DNA of 64,000 nt from Telmatospirillum sp. J64-1 (GCF_006980715.1 NZ_SBHN01000014.1:1-64000), one strand, 5' to 3'. Shown: positions 28,589 through 39,173, counted from the first letter of the stretch. Notes: generated from the letters alone by a model not told the origin. Made by a program: numbers and translations.

Positions 28589-30289
28589 ATGTTCGGATCG
28601 GTTTTCTACGAGCTTTCGGCAATCCTGATTTTCGCGGCGGTGGTGGCCTTCATCGGGCTGCGTCTGCGCCAGCCGCTGATCGTGTCCTTCATCGCCGCCG
28701 GCATCCTGGCCGGTCCGTCGGTGCTCAACCTCGTTCAAGAAACCGGCTATCTCGACCTGATGAGCGAGTTGGGCATCTCGCTGCTGCTCTTCGTGGTGGG
28801 GCTGAAGCTCGATCTGCACCTGATCCGCACCACCGGTATCGTCGCCCTGACCACGGGGCTCGGGCAGGTCATCTTCACCTCGGTCGTCGGCTACTTCATC
28901 TGCCTGGCATTGGGCCTCAGCCCCCTGGTCAGCATATATATCGCCGTCGCCCTGACCTTTTCCTCGACCATCATCGTGGTCAAGCTGCTGTCGGACAAAG
29001 GCGAGATCGATGCCCTGCACGGCCGTGTGGCGCTGGGCTTCCTGATCGTCCAGGACATCGTGGTGGTGCTGGTGATGATCGTCCTGTCGGCCATGGGCGT
29101 GGGCGCCGAGACCGAGAACGGCATGGCCCTGGCACTGGCCCTGATGCTGCTGAAAGGCGTCCTCTTCCTGGGACTGATCGCCGCCTTCATCCGCTGGGGC
29201 GCACGCCCGCTGCTCGACCGCCTGGCGGGTTCGCCGGAATTGATGGTGCTGTTCGCCGTCGGCTGGGCGGTGGCCTTGGCCTCGGTCAGCGACATCCTGG
29301 GCTTCAGCAAGGAGATCGGCGCCTTCCTGGCCGGCGTGACCCTGGCCTCGACGCCGTTCCGCGACATCATCGGCTCGCGCCTGATGAGCCTGCGCGACTT
29401 CATGCTGCTGTTCTTCTTCATCGAGCTGGGCGCCCATATGGACCTGAGCACCATCCATGCCCAGATCGTCCCGGCCCTGATCCTGTCGGCCTTCGTGCTG
29501 ATCGGCAATCCGCTGATCGTCATGATCATCATGGGGCTGATGGGCTATCGCAAGCGCACCGGCTTCCTGGCCGGGCTGACGGTGGCCCAGATCAGCGAAT
29601 TCTCGCTGATCTTCGCCGCCATGGGCATGAGCATCGGCCATCTGGATGCCGACATGGTGGGGCTGGTGACGCTGGTCGGCCTGATCACCATCGCCCTGTC
29701 GACCTACATGATCCTCTATTCCCAACAGCTTTATGCCCGGCTGGCCCCCTTCCTGGGCATTTTCGAGCGCCGCATGCCCTACCGGGAAACCGGCAAGGGC
29801 GAACAGGCGGGCAGCGAGAAATGGGACGTGATCCTGTTCGGCCTCGGCCGCTACGGCAGCAACATGGCCCGTGGGCTGCGCCAGCAGGGCCTCAGCGTCC
29901 TGGGGATCGACTTCGACCCCGAAGCCGTCCGGCAATGGCAGAGCCAGGGCTACACCGCCCTCTACGGCGATGCCAACGACCCCAACTTCGCCTCACATCT
30001 GCCCTTGCATGACGACCAATGGGTGATCGCCGCCGTGCCCGCCCAGCGCGGCGCCCTGTCCGACAGCGACGCCACCCGCACCCTGTTGCGCAGCCTGCGG
30101 ACGGCGGGTTATCGCGGCCGCATCGCCATCACCGCCCAGCGCCCCATGGATATCCACGACCTGAAGGAAGCGGGGGCGGACCTCGTCCTGCTGCCCTTCG
30201 CCGATGCCGCCCATCACGCCGTCCAAGCCGTGGTGGACTACCGCCGGGGCTCGCCGCCGCACGAACACCAGCCGGAGCATCTGGCGTGA
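28589..30289 (+). CDS. CPA2-family monovalent cation/proton antiporter with TrkA-N domain
   Basis: 566 residues from ATG 28589; an in-frame ATG at 28550 lies in an inverted repeat. The first about 390 residues contain 11-13 hydrophobic helices of the Na/H exchanger fold, with LLLFVVGLKLDLH, ALTFSSTIIVVKLL and FSKEIGAFLAGVTLAS as KefB/KefC-like signatures. The C-terminal RCK_N/TrkA-N domain has a Rossmann motif VILFGLGRYGSNMARGL with a GxGxxG-like core, then YGDANDPNFASHL. It is a likely potassium or sodium/proton antiporter of the inner membrane gated by nucleotide. It lacks the glutathione-regulated Kef partner gene nearby. Confidence 0.88.
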   Translation: MFGSVFYELSAILIFAAVVAFIGLRLRQPLIVSFIAAGILAGPSVLNLVQETGYLDLMSELGISLLLFVVGLKLDLHLIRTTGIVALTTGLGQVIFTSVVGYFICLALGLSPLVSIYIAVALTFSSTIIVVKLLSDKGEIDALHGRVALGFLIVQDIVVVLVMIVLSAMGVGAETENGMALALALMLLKGVLFLGLIAAFIRWGARPLLDRLAGSPELMVLFAVGWAVALASVSDILGFSKEIGAFLAGVTLASTPFRDIIGSRLMSLRDFMLLFFFIELGAHMDLSTIHAQIVPALILSAFVLIGNPLIVMIIMGLMGYRKRTGFLAGLTVAQISEFSLIFAAMGMSIGHLDADMVGLVTLVGLITIALSTYMILYSQQLYARLAPFLGIFERRMPYRETGKGEQAGSEKWDVILFGLGRYGSNMARGLRQQGLSVLGIDFDPEAVRQWQSQGYTALYGDANDPNFASHLPLHDDQWVIAAVPAQRGALSDSDATRTLLRSLRTAGYRGRIAITAQRPMDIHDLKEAGADLVLLPFADAAHHAVQAVVDYRRGSPPHEHQPEHLA

Positions 30290-30293
30290 CAAG

Positions 30294-31259
30294 CTATAGC
30301 GCCAGCTTCTCGCGGATCAGGCGGGCGATCTCGAACGTGTCGTTGACCGGCGGATAGCTCCATTCGGCCAGACTGCCGTCGAAGGGGCGGGTAATGCCGT
30401 CGCGCCGCAATTCCTCGTGGAAGCGGCGAAAGCGGGCATTGCCGCCTTCCAAGGCGATGACATGGACCGGCTTGCCGGTGGAGCAGGCCTCCGAAACCAT
30501 GGAGACGGAATCCTCGGTCACGACCACATGGTCGGCCAGGCCCAGCATGCCGAAATAGGGATTCTCGCCTTGGCCGTCCCAGACATAGGCGGGCAGGCCC
30601 TCCAGCGCACGGCGCAGCACCGCTTCGTTCTCGGCCCCGGTGCGGCGCGACGCGGTAACCATCAGCCCTGCGCCGGTGGCGCGCGACAAGGCGGCCAGCT
30701 TGTCCGCGACATCGGCCATGATCTCGGGCGTCAAGCGGTAGGACTTGCTGGTTCCGCCGATCAGCACCGCCACCAGCGGACGCGGCAGATGGCCCAGCAG
30801 CGGGCGGAAGCGTTCCGCCTGCTCGGCCAGCTTGGCCGCCGTGACACGATGCAAGGCGCCGCGCGTCGGCACCACGTTGGCGCCCACCACCCCGTCATGG
30901 CGCGGCGGCGCCACCAGGTCGAAATGATGGGTCGGGATGCGCGGATCGTGCAGATAGACGGTGAAGCACCGCCCCCCGCTCGCCCGGCGGACCGCCAGGG
31001 CGGGCGCGATGCTGCGGCGGCCACAGGCGATCAGCAGGCGCGGCCAGGGAGGCTCCAGCCGGTCGCTCCGCGGGCCGAGAAGCCAGGGCAGGGGAATCCG
31101 CGCCGCCACATGCCCCGGCAGCCAGCGCCCCGGCGCCCGCAGCGCCACCGTCTTCAATTCCCAAGGCAGCCCCACGGCCTCCGCCAGGCCGCTGACCTGA
31201 CTGACCATCCCCGCCTCGCCGGTGGTCATGGCCCAGCAGAAAGTCCCTTCCTTTTCCAT
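30294..31259 (-). CDS. ELM1/GtrOC1-family protein (mitochondrial fission ELM1-like)
   Basis: 321 residues from ATG 31259. Family signatures: WAMTTGEAGMVSQVSGLAEA near the N-terminus, RRASGGRCFTVYLHDPR, then VAVLIGGTSKSYRL and LADHVVVTEDSVSMVSEAC at the C-terminal half, which looks like the nucleotide-sugar side of a GT-B fold. The plant homologue ELM1 acts in mitochondrial fission, while bacterial members are of unknown function. The start overlaps the stop of the glycosyltransferase-9 gene by one base (TGATG), pointing to a coupled role in cell-envelope glycan assembly (inference). Confidence 0.85.
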   Translation of the reverse strand: MEKEGTFCWAMTTGEAGMVSQVSGLAEAVGLPWELKTVALRAPGRWLPGHVAARIPLPWLLGPRSDRLEPPWPRLLIACGRRSIAPALAVRRASGGRCFTVYLHDPRIPTHHFDLVAPPRHDGVVGANVVPTRGALHRVTAAKLAEQAERFRPLLGHLPRPLVAVLIGGTSKSYRLTPEIMADVADKLAALSRATGAGLMVTASRRTGAENEAVLRRALEGLPAYVWDGQGENPYFGMLGLADHVVVTEDSVSMVSEACSTGKPVHVIALEGGNARFRRFHEELRRDGITRPFDGSLAEWSYPPVNDTFEIARLIREKLAL

Positions 31260-32293
31260 CACGCGTTATGCCCTCGCCAACGCGCGATATGGGCATCCAC
31301 GGCGGCAGCCACCGCCGCAACGGGAATATTCTCGATTGCCGCTCCCTCTCCGAAATCCTGCGCCCTGAGTGCCGTTAGGAAAGGCGTGAAGGGACGGAAT
31401 TTCCGGGCCGAGGTCGGACCGAACAAGCTGACCAGCGGGGCCTCACCCAGCGCCATCATATGTCCGGTGCCGGAACAATTGGCGACAGCCACAGCCAAGC
31501 GCCGGGCCAGGGCCGTGGTCAGGGCCGGGCCGCCCGGATGCCCATCCTGCCCATCCAGCCGCGGCATCAGCGCCTGAGGCATGGCCTGGGAGATGATCTG
31601 GCGGCTCTTCTCTTCCGCCGGCCCCAATAGAAAGACAGGGACCCGCCCTTTCTCCAGTTGCTCCCTGGCCAAGGCCAAAAAATTGCCCAAGGGCCAGACC
31701 TTGCCGCGCGTGGTGTTGCCTGCACCGGGAGCCAAACCGACATAAAGAGGCCCAACCGGCAGCAAAACCTTCGCCGCCTGATCATATTCCTCCGGCAAGG
31801 AACAGCCGAAACGCGCCACGACCGGCCGGCCGGCAGCCGCAGACAGAAGCTGCATCAGCTTGTCGAGCAGGCTGCCCGGTTTTCCCATGCTGCGGGGCGG
31901 CCGTGCATCAGAGAGGATGAAACGTCCGGTGGAAGAAATGAAACGACGATGGGGAATGCGCCGCAGCGCCAAGGTGGGCAGCAACACATGCTGAGTATCG
32001 AGGATCAGGTCGAAGCGTCGCCCCGGCAAGGGATTGCGCAGAATCTCGCGCCAATTCTTACCGATATCCAGATCCGTAATGAAATCGTCGATCACCCCTT
32101 CCGCATAGGGGCGGAGGACGTTCTGGAAATGCGCAGGTCCTACTCCCGGCACTAGTGTCAACCGTGTCTCGGGCCAGATGTCGCGGATGGCCTGCAGGAA
32201 GGGAAGCTTGATCAGGTTCTCGCCCAACGCATCATCGGGAGTGCTGGAAACATAGACCAGCACTGATTTCGGCGTGTCGCTCTGCACCATCAT
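31259..32293 (-). CDS. Glycosyltransferase family 9 (heptosyltransferase-like)
   Basis: 344 residues, ATG-ATG start. GT9 layout: N-terminal VLVYVSSTPDDALGENLIKLPF, FDLILDTQHVLLPTLALRRI, the central YVGLAPGAGNTTRGKVWPLGNF (family: the G-A-(S/G)-x-x-K-W motif), and C-terminal CSGTGHMMALGEAPLVSLFGPT, where heptosyltransferases bind ADP-heptose. It would add a sugar to the lipopolysaccharide core at the inner face of the inner membrane. Base composition looks less GC-rich than the neighbours, consistent with transfer, as is common for LPS genes. A 13-bp perfect hairpin lies just before its start. Confidence 0.85.
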   Translation of the reverse strand: MMVQSDTPKSVLVYVSSTPDDALGENLIKLPFLQAIRDIWPETRLTLVPGVGPAHFQNVLRPYAEGVIDDFITDLDIGKNWREILRNPLPGRRFDLILDTQHVLLPTLALRRIPHRRFISSTGRFILSDARPPRSMGKPGSLLDKLMQLLSAAAGRPVVARFGCSLPEEYDQAAKVLLPVGPLYVGLAPGAGNTTRGKVWPLGNFLALAREQLEKGRVPVFLLGPAEEKSRQIISQAMPQALMPRLDGQDGHPGGPALTTALARRLAVAVANCSGTGHMMALGEAPLVSLFGPTSARKFRPFTPFLTALRAQDFGEGAAIENIPVAAVAAAVDAHIARWRGHNA

Positions 32294-32300
32294 TCAAGTC

Positions 32301-32332
32301 GCATCATCCGCTTGGAAAGAAGCGGATGATGC
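32301..32332. promoter_or_regulatory. 13-bp perfect inverted repeat next to the glycosyltransferase start
   Basis: GCATCATCCGCTT (32301-32313) and AAGCGGATGATGC (32320-32332) with a six-base loop, ending 7 bases before the minus-strand ATG at 32293. No T-run follows on either strand. Confidence 0.55.
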
Positions 32333-32373
32333 CACAGCCGTTCAACACTCAGTGATGAAATTCTGCCCGTTCC

Positions 32374-32976
32374 TCAACCGTGCCGCCTCGGCAAGTGCCC
32401 CAGTTCGACCGCCCGTTCGATCCGGCCGCGGACCAGTTCCCACAGGCGTTGCGAACTGCGGCCGATGCGGCTGTTGCGCTCGAGCACCTGTTCGGCGACC
32501 ACGCCCTTGGCGCGCCAGCGCTCGCCCTCGGTGGCGGTGTTCAGCAGTACCGGCTGCAGGCGGTCCAGCGCATTGGCGAAGCGGGCATCGGCGGTTTCTG
32601 AGGCCTCGAATTCATCCCACAGGGCGCGCAGCTCCGTCCCCTGGTCTTCGGGCAGCATGCCGAACAGGCGGTCGGCGGCGGCGCGTTCGCGCTCTTCCTT
32701 GTCGGCATGGCCGGCTTCGTCATAGATGAAGGTATCGCCGGCATCGACCTCGACGATGTCGTGGATCAGCAGCATCTTCATGACGCGGGTCACGTCCACG
32801 GGCTCGTCGGCATATTCGGCCAGCAGAATCGCCATGACCGCCAGATGCCAGGAATGCTCGGCCGAGTTCTCTCGGTGACTGCGGTCGGTGACTAGGCAGT
32901 TCTGGCGCAGGATCAGCTTCAGGCGGTCGATTTCCAGGATGAAATCGATTTGGGCGGCAAGGCGGTCGGTCGTCAT
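32374..32976 (-). CDS. HD-domain hydrolase (HDDC2/YfbR-like)
   Basis: 200 residues. HD metal-site pattern: His34 in DRSHRENSAEHSWHLA, with the second His41 after Glu40, the His72-Asp73 pair in LLIHDIVEVDAGD, and a C-terminal Asp region in FANALDRLQPVL. This layout matches small HD phosphohydrolases related to the 5'-deoxynucleotidase YfbR and HDDC2. It probably hydrolyses nucleoside monophosphates in the cytosol; substrate not readable. It is divergent from phoR, 155 bases away. The glycosyltransferase gene lies downstream on the same strand. Confidence 0.85.
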   Translation of the reverse strand: MTTDRLAAQIDFILEIDRLKLILRQNCLVTDRSHRENSAEHSWHLAVMAILLAEYADEPVDVTRVMKMLLIHDIVEVDAGDTFIYDEAGHADKEERERAAADRLFGMLPEDQGTELRALWDEFEASETADARFANALDRLQPVLLNTATEGERWRAKGVVAEQVLERNSRIGRSSQRLWELVRGRIERAVELGHLPRRHG

Positions 32977-33100
32977 GCTTGGAGTCTCCCTTCAAACAGT
33001 CCCGCACTATGGCCGCCCCGGCGGCGCGAGGCAATCATCCCGCCGCCCCCTCTTTGTCTTCAAAGCTTCTCTTGCAATCCAGCGCGGAGAAGGCTTGAGT

Positions 33101-33126
33101 CTTCGGCCTGTTTAGAGAGGCCGAAG
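33101..33126 (+). promoter_or_regulatory. Hairpin over the phoR ribosome-binding site
   Basis: CTTCGGCC (33101-33108) with GGCCGAAG (33119-33126), ten-base loop. The only Shine-Dalgarno-like sequence (AGAGAGG, 33114-33120) lies in the loop and 3' arm, 11 bases before the ATG at 33132, so the structure could limit phoR translation. Confidence 0.45.
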
Positions 33127-33131
33127 CCGCC

Positions 33132-34571
33132 ATGCCCCGTTCCAGTTCGACCCCCCGCCGCCTCGTGCTCGCCACCCTGGCGGTTTCGACCCCGGCCCTG
33201 GGTGCCCTGGGGGTGCTGGTGGTCGCCGATGCCCTGTCCTTCCTGCCGGCCTTCGCCGCAGCCCTGCTGATCCTGGTGCTGACGGGATTGCTGATCCGGC
33301 CCTATTTCCGCGATTTTGGCGCGCTTTGCGCCTATATCCGCATGCTCGCGCACGATAGCCAGGCCGAGCCGCCGCCCTTGCACGGCAGCGGCGCGTCCGA
33401 GGAACTGCTGATTTCGCTGACGCAGTTCCGCCGCGCCCAGGAACAGCGCCTTGCCGACCTGCAGGCGCGCCTCGCCTCGCAGGAGATCGTGGTGGACAAC
33501 CTGCCCGATCCGCTGTTCATGATCGATGCCGAGCGGCGGGTGGTACGGGCCAATCTGGCGGCACGGCAGCTTTTCGGGCGCGAGGACCTGGGACGCGATC
33601 TGGCGGCGGTGATGCGCGATCCCGCCGTGTTGGAGGCCTGCGACCAGATCATCGCCGGCCAGCCCGGCCGTCATGTGGAATTCGCCATGGCCCTGCCGGT
33701 GGAACGCTATTTCTCCGCCCGCATCGAACCCCTGGCCGAACCCGCCGTGGACGGTACCATCATGGTGCTGGCCCTGCACGACGTGACGCCGCTCAAGCGC
33801 ATGGAGCAGATGCGCGCCGATTTCGTCGCCAATGCCAGCCACGAATTGCGCACGCCGCTGGCCACGCTGCTAGGCTTCATCGAGACCCTGCGCGGCCCCG
33901 CCCGCGACGACGTCGAGGCCCGTGACCGCTTCCTCGGCATCATGTTCGAGCAGGGATCGCGCATGGCCCGGCTGATCGAGGACCTGCTGTCGCTGTCGCG
34001 CATCGAGCTGAACGAGCACAGCCAGCCGCTGGAAAAGGCCGAACTGGCCCCCATCGTCCAGCGTGTGGCCGAAACCCTGGAACCCCTGGCGCGGGCCAAG
34101 GACATGACGATCAAGCTCGACATGCCCGACAACCTGCCCCAGGTCATGGGCCAGCGCGACGAACTGGCGCAGCTTTTCCAGAACCTGCTCGACAACGCCA
34201 TCAAATACGGCCGCGACCGCACCCCCATCGAGGTCACCGTGCGGCGCCTGGACAAGGGGCCCGCCTTGCCGGGCCGCAAGGCGGGGCTGCCGGTCCTGGC
34301 GGTGCATGTGCGCGACCATGGCGAAGGCATTCCCAAGGAGCATCTGCCGCGCCTGACCGAACGCTTCTACCGCGTCGATTCGGCCCGTTCGCGCAAGATG
34401 GGCGGCACCGGGCTGGGGCTGGCCATCGTCAAGCATGTGGTCAACCGCCATCGCGGCCTGCTGGCCATCGACAGCACGCTGGGAGAAGGCAGCATCTTCA
34501 CCGTCTACCTGCCGCCGGCCAAGGCCGAAGCGGCGATTATGCAAACGGCGACATCGGCCGCTCCGTTTTAG
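33132..34571 (+). CDS. phoR: PhoR-type phosphate-regulon sensor histidine kinase
   Basis: 479 residues. Two hydrophobic segments lie at about 11-32 and 35-55, as in PhoR. A PAS domain follows (about 115-215, LPDPLFMIDAERRVVRANLAA). The HisKA box FVANASHELRTPLATLLGF has phospho-His237; N box FQNLLDNAIKYG and G boxes VRDHGEGIP and MGGTGLGLAIVKHVVNRH complete the kinase. Position ahead of pstB and phoU supports PhoR. It would phosphorylate PhoB under phosphate limitation. The response regulator gene phoB is not in the window. The ribosome site is partly inside a hairpin. Confidence 0.9.
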   Translation: MPRSSSTPRRLVLATLAVSTPALGALGVLVVADALSFLPAFAAALLILVLTGLLIRPYFRDFGALCAYIRMLAHDSQAEPPPLHGSGASEELLISLTQFRRAQEQRLADLQARLASQEIVVDNLPDPLFMIDAERRVVRANLAARQLFGREDLGRDLAAVMRDPAVLEACDQIIAGQPGRHVEFAMALPVERYFSARIEPLAEPAVDGTIMVLALHDVTPLKRMEQMRADFVANASHELRTPLATLLGFIETLRGPARDDVEARDRFLGIMFEQGSRMARLIEDLLSLSRIELNEHSQPLEKAELAPIVQRVAETLEPLARAKDMTIKLDMPDNLPQVMGQRDELAQLFQNLLDNAIKYGRDRTPIEVTVRRLDKGPALPGRKAGLPVLAVHVRDHGEGIPKEHLPRLTERFYRVDSARSRKMGGTGLGLAIVKHVVNRHRGLLAIDSTLGEGSIFTVYLPPAKAEAAIMQTATSAAPF

Positions 34572-34627
34572 GCATTGCTTTCCGCGCTTGCGCGAGTGTA
34601 TGCGCGTAGCGACACAAGCCACGGGAA

Positions 34628-35443
<816 letters not shown>

Positions 35444-35459
35444 CAGGGAGAGCACCACC

Positions 35460-36188
35460 ATGCCCACGCAGAAGCATATCGTCGCTTCCTACGACGCTCA
35501 GCTGAACAAGCTGCACGAGACGATCGCTCGCATGGGCGGCCTCGCCGAAGCACAGCTTTCCGCGGCCATGCAGGCCATGCTCAACCGCGACAGCGACCTC
35601 GCCGGACGGGTCATGGGCGGCGACAGCAAGGTGGACGAGTTCGAAGCCCTCATCAACGACCAGACGGTGCGCCTGCTGGCCCTGCGGGCGCCGGTGGCCG
35701 ACGACCTGCGCACGGTGCTGACGGCGCTGAAGGTGGCCAGCACGCTGGAGCGCGTGGCCGATTACGCCGCCAATGCCGCCAAGCGCACCCTGGTGCTGAA
35801 CCAGTCCCCGCCGATCCCGCCGGTGCGGGCGGTGGTGCGCATGGGCTCGCAGGTCCTGTCCATGCTCAAGGAAGTGCTGGACGCCTATCTGGAACGGGAC
35901 GTGGAGCGGGCGCTGGACGTATGGAAGCGCGACCAGGAGGTCGACGACCTCTATTCCAGCCTGTTCCGCGAATTGCTGACCTACATGATGGAAGACCCGC
36001 GCAACATCACGCCGGGCTCGCACCTGATGTTCATCGCCAAGAATATCGAGCGCGTCGGCGACCACGCCACCAATATCGCCGAACTGACCTATTACATGGC
36101 CAAGGGCGTCTCGCTGCGCGGAGAACGCCCCAAGGGCGACACCACGCCCTTCGTCGGCGACCCCGAAGGGCCGAAGGTCCAGGAATAG
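35460..36188 (+). CDS. phoU: Phosphate-specific transport accessory protein PhoU
   Basis: 242 residues, SD GGGAGAG. It consists of two PhoU three-helix repeats, each with the E/D-x-x-x-D metal motif (for example KVDEFEALINDQ in the first, and the region around VDDLYSSLFRELL in the second). The conserved LERVADYAANAAK and the sequence IERVGDHATNIAEL are the family signatures. PhoU links PstB transport state to PhoR and lowers phosphate import when phosphate is ample. It follows pstB by 16 bases. A GC hairpin without a T-run (36212-36237) lies between it and the convergent nth gene. Confidence 0.95.
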   Translation: MPTQKHIVASYDAQLNKLHETIARMGGLAEAQLSAAMQAMLNRDSDLAGRVMGGDSKVDEFEALINDQTVRLLALRAPVADDLRTVLTALKVASTLERVADYAANAAKRTLVLNQSPPIPPVRAVVRMGSQVLSMLKEVLDAYLERDVERALDVWKRDQEVDDLYSSLFRELLTYMMEDPRNITPGSHLMFIAKNIERVGDHATNIAELTYYMAKGVSLRGERPKGDTTPFVGDPEGPKVQE

Positions 36189-36242
36189 AAGGCCCGGCGC
36201 CCGCTCCGATGCTGCCCCCGCGCGAGCGGGGGGGCAGGCCGG

Positions 36243-36914
36243 TCAGGCCGCCGGGGCCAGCACCTTGTCGGGATATTTGCACCACTCGGACACCGGGCAG
36301 CGCCAGCATTCGGGGCGGCGGGCCTTGCAGATGTAGCGGCCGTGCAGGATCAGCCAGTGATGGGCGTGGAGCATCCATTTCTTGGGGATGACGCGCAGCA
36401 ATTCCTGCTCGACCGCCAAGGGTGTCTTGCCCGGTGCCAGGCCGGTGCGGTTCGAGACGCGGAAGATATGCGTATCCACCGCCATGGTCGGCATGGCGAA
36501 GGCGACGTTCAGCACCACATTGGCGGTCTTGCGCCCGACACCGGGCAGGGCTTCCAGCTCTTCGCGCTCGCGCGGGATTTCACCGCCATGGCGCTCGACC
36601 AGGATGCGGCTGAGCTCCAGCACGTTCTTGGCCTTGGTGTTGAACAGGCCGATAGTCTTGATGTGCTCGCGGATCCCCTCCAGCCCCAGCGCCACCATCT
36701 TCTCGGGCGTATCGGCGATCTGGAACAGGGCCTTGGTGGCCTTGTTCACCCCCGCATCCGTCGCCTGGGCCGACAGCACCACCGCGACCAGCAGCGTGTA
36801 GGGATTGACGTATTCCAGTTCGCTCTTCGGCTCGGGATTGTCCGCGGCAAGACGGGCGAAGAAATTGTCCACCGCCTTGGCGGACATGCGGCGGCGGGTC
36901 GTAAGGCTGGCCAT
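36243..36914 (-). CDS. nth: Endonuclease III
   Basis: 223 residues from ATG 36914, with an ideal AAGGAGG ribosome site; the longer frame to 36947 starts upstream of it. Helix-hairpin-helix LPGVGRKTANVVLN with catalytic Lys129, catalytic Asp147 in AVDTHIFRVSNR, and the C-terminal [4Fe-4S] cluster Cys196-x6-Cys203-x2-Cys206-x5-Cys212. It removes oxidised pyrimidines and nicks abasic sites in base-excision repair. It stands alone and converges with phoU. Confidence 0.97.
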   Translation of the reverse strand: MASLTTRRRMSAKAVDNFFARLAADNPEPKSELEYVNPYTLLVAVVLSAQATDAGVNKATKALFQIADTPEKMVALGLEGIREHIKTIGLFNTKAKNVLELSRILVERHGGEIPREREELEALPGVGRKTANVVLNVAFAMPTMAVDTHIFRVSNRTGLAPGKTPLAVEQELLRVIPKKWMLHAHHWLILHGRYICKARRPECWRCPVSEWCKYPDKVLAPAA

Positions 36915-37039
36915 GATTCCTCCTTTGCGCGGAACGCAAGGTAGCAATGACGGAGGCGCAGCGGAAGAGGCCGTCCCGCCGCTTCGCTTCCGTCCGCCAT
37001 GGTGGTAGGCTCCGCCCCTAGTCTTTGTGGGGGAGTTCC

Positions 37040-37471
37040 ATGGCCGATAGCAATTTGGTGAAAAGAGGCCTGAGCGTCATGTGGACCGTGCTGCTGGGCG
37101 TGGCGGTGCTGGTGACGGCGGCCCTGGTGGTCTTCGTCGCGCTGGACATCGCGGCGCGCATCACCGATCCGCAGCAATGGCGCTTCGAAAAGTCCCTGGG
37201 CAAGGCCCTGCGCGAGGATTGGGACCAGGCGGCCATGACCGACCTTGCCAATTTCGGCTGGCAGCGGGCCTGCGTCGACGGCCCCGCCCACAGCGTCACC
37301 GTCCATAACGTCGACGGCAGCCAGCGCGATTTCCTGATGAACCTGCCGCCCCTTGTCTCGGTCGTGACCCATGGCGACGGCTGCGCTCCGCGCGAAGAGG
37401 CCGTCTTCGGCATCGAGCGCACCCCCGAACAGACCATCCTGCACTTCCCCGCGCAAACGCAGGCGGAGTGA
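37040..37471 (+). CDS. Small single-pass membrane protein of unknown function
   Basis: 143 residues from ATG 37040, preceded by GGGGGAG; I do not recognise a family. A single hydrophobic segment (about residues 14-36, MWTVLLGVAVLVTAALVVFV) is followed by a roughly 105-residue domain that is probably periplasmic, with two cysteines (in the ACVDG and DGCAP stretches) that could form a disulfide. It stands alone, divergent from nth and followed by a family A repeat. The coding call rests on the good ribosome site, the plausible topology and the codon pattern. Confidence 0.7.
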   Translation: MADSNLVKRGLSVMWTVLLGVAVLVTAALVVFVALDIAARITDPQQWRFEKSLGKALREDWDQAAMTDLANFGWQRACVDGPAHSVTVHNVDGSQRDFLMNLPPLVSVVTHGDGCAPREEAVFGIERTPEQTILHFPAQTQAE

Positions 37472-37492
37472 AGGAAGGGCTGAGCGCCGATC

Positions 37493-37616
37493 CATGCTTC
37501 GGGACGGCCCTTCGGGGCCTCCTCAGGCATGAGGTTCGTTTTTTAAAAACCATCAATGAATTAGCCTCGTGCCTTAAGGAGCCGCCTTGCGGCGTCTCGA
37601 AAGGCGAGGCGGGCCA
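37493..37616 (+). repeat. Dispersed palindromic repeat, family A, copy 3
   Basis: Arms CTTCGGGACGGCCCTTCGGG...CTCCTCAGGCATGAGG and TTAAGGAGCCGC...GGCGTCTCGAAAGGCGAGGC around an AT-rich centre containing TTTTTTAAAAA. It lies between the small membrane-protein gene and the GNAT gene, which converge. Confidence 0.8.
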
Positions 37617-37626
37617 GAAACACGCC

Positions 37627-38569
<943 letters not shown>

Positions 38570-38645
38570 CGGCGGTACTATTGTCCTGGAAGATCGGGGA
38601 ACAGCTTAAAGCAGTACAGCACTCCCCTATCGCCGTCCAGCATTC

Positions 38646-39173
38646 TCACCGCACCGCAACATGCTCCAAAAGAGTCAGCAGGCCCGACAGCAAAGCGCGG
38701 GGCGAGGGCGGGCAGCCGGGAATCGCGATATCCACCGGCAGGATCCTATCCGCCCCGCCCAGGCAGGCATAGGAGCCCGCGAACAGCCCGCCATTACAGG
38801 CGCAATCGCCCGCCGCCACCACCCATTTCGGCGCAGGCGTGGCGTCATAGGTCCGCTTCAGGGCTTCGGCCATGTTCAGCGCCACCGGGCCGGTCACCAG
38901 CAGCACATCGGCATGGCGCGGGCTGGCGACGAAGCGAAGGCCATAGCGTTCTAGTTGGTAGACGGGATTGTTCAGGGCGTGGATTTCCAGTTCGCAGCCA
39001 TTGCACGACCCGGCATCCACCTCGCGGATGGACAGCGACCGCCCCAGGGACAGCCGCGCCGTCTCGCCCAGGCGCGCGGCCAATTGCTGCAGCGTCTCGC
39101 CATCGACCGGCGGCGGTGTCTCGGTGCGGCGGCGCGAGAACAGATCGCGGGCGAGGATCTTCAGCAAGGACAT
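38646..39173 (-). CDS. hyfI: Hydrogenase-4/complex I-like small subunit (HyfI/NuoB family)
   Basis: 175 residues, start with GGAGG upstream. This is the NuoB/HyfI fold carrying one [4Fe-4S] cluster: Cys57 and Cys60 in DAGSCNGCELEIHAL, Cys124 in AAGDCACNGG, and Cys154 in IPGCPPSP. All four cysteines are present, so electron transfer into or out of the complex is still possible. It would sit on the cytoplasmic face against the G subunit. It is the last gene of the Hyf-like operon, but separated from the G gene by 142 bases that contain a family B repeat. Confidence 0.9.
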   Translation of the reverse strand: MSLLKILARDLFSRRRTETPPPVDGETLQQLAARLGETARLSLGRSLSIREVDAGSCNGCELEIHALNNPVYQLERYGLRFVASPRHADVLLVTGPVALNMAEALKRTYDATPAPKWVVAAGDCACNGGLFAGSYACLGGADRILPVDIAIPGCPPSPRALLSGLLTLLEHVAVR

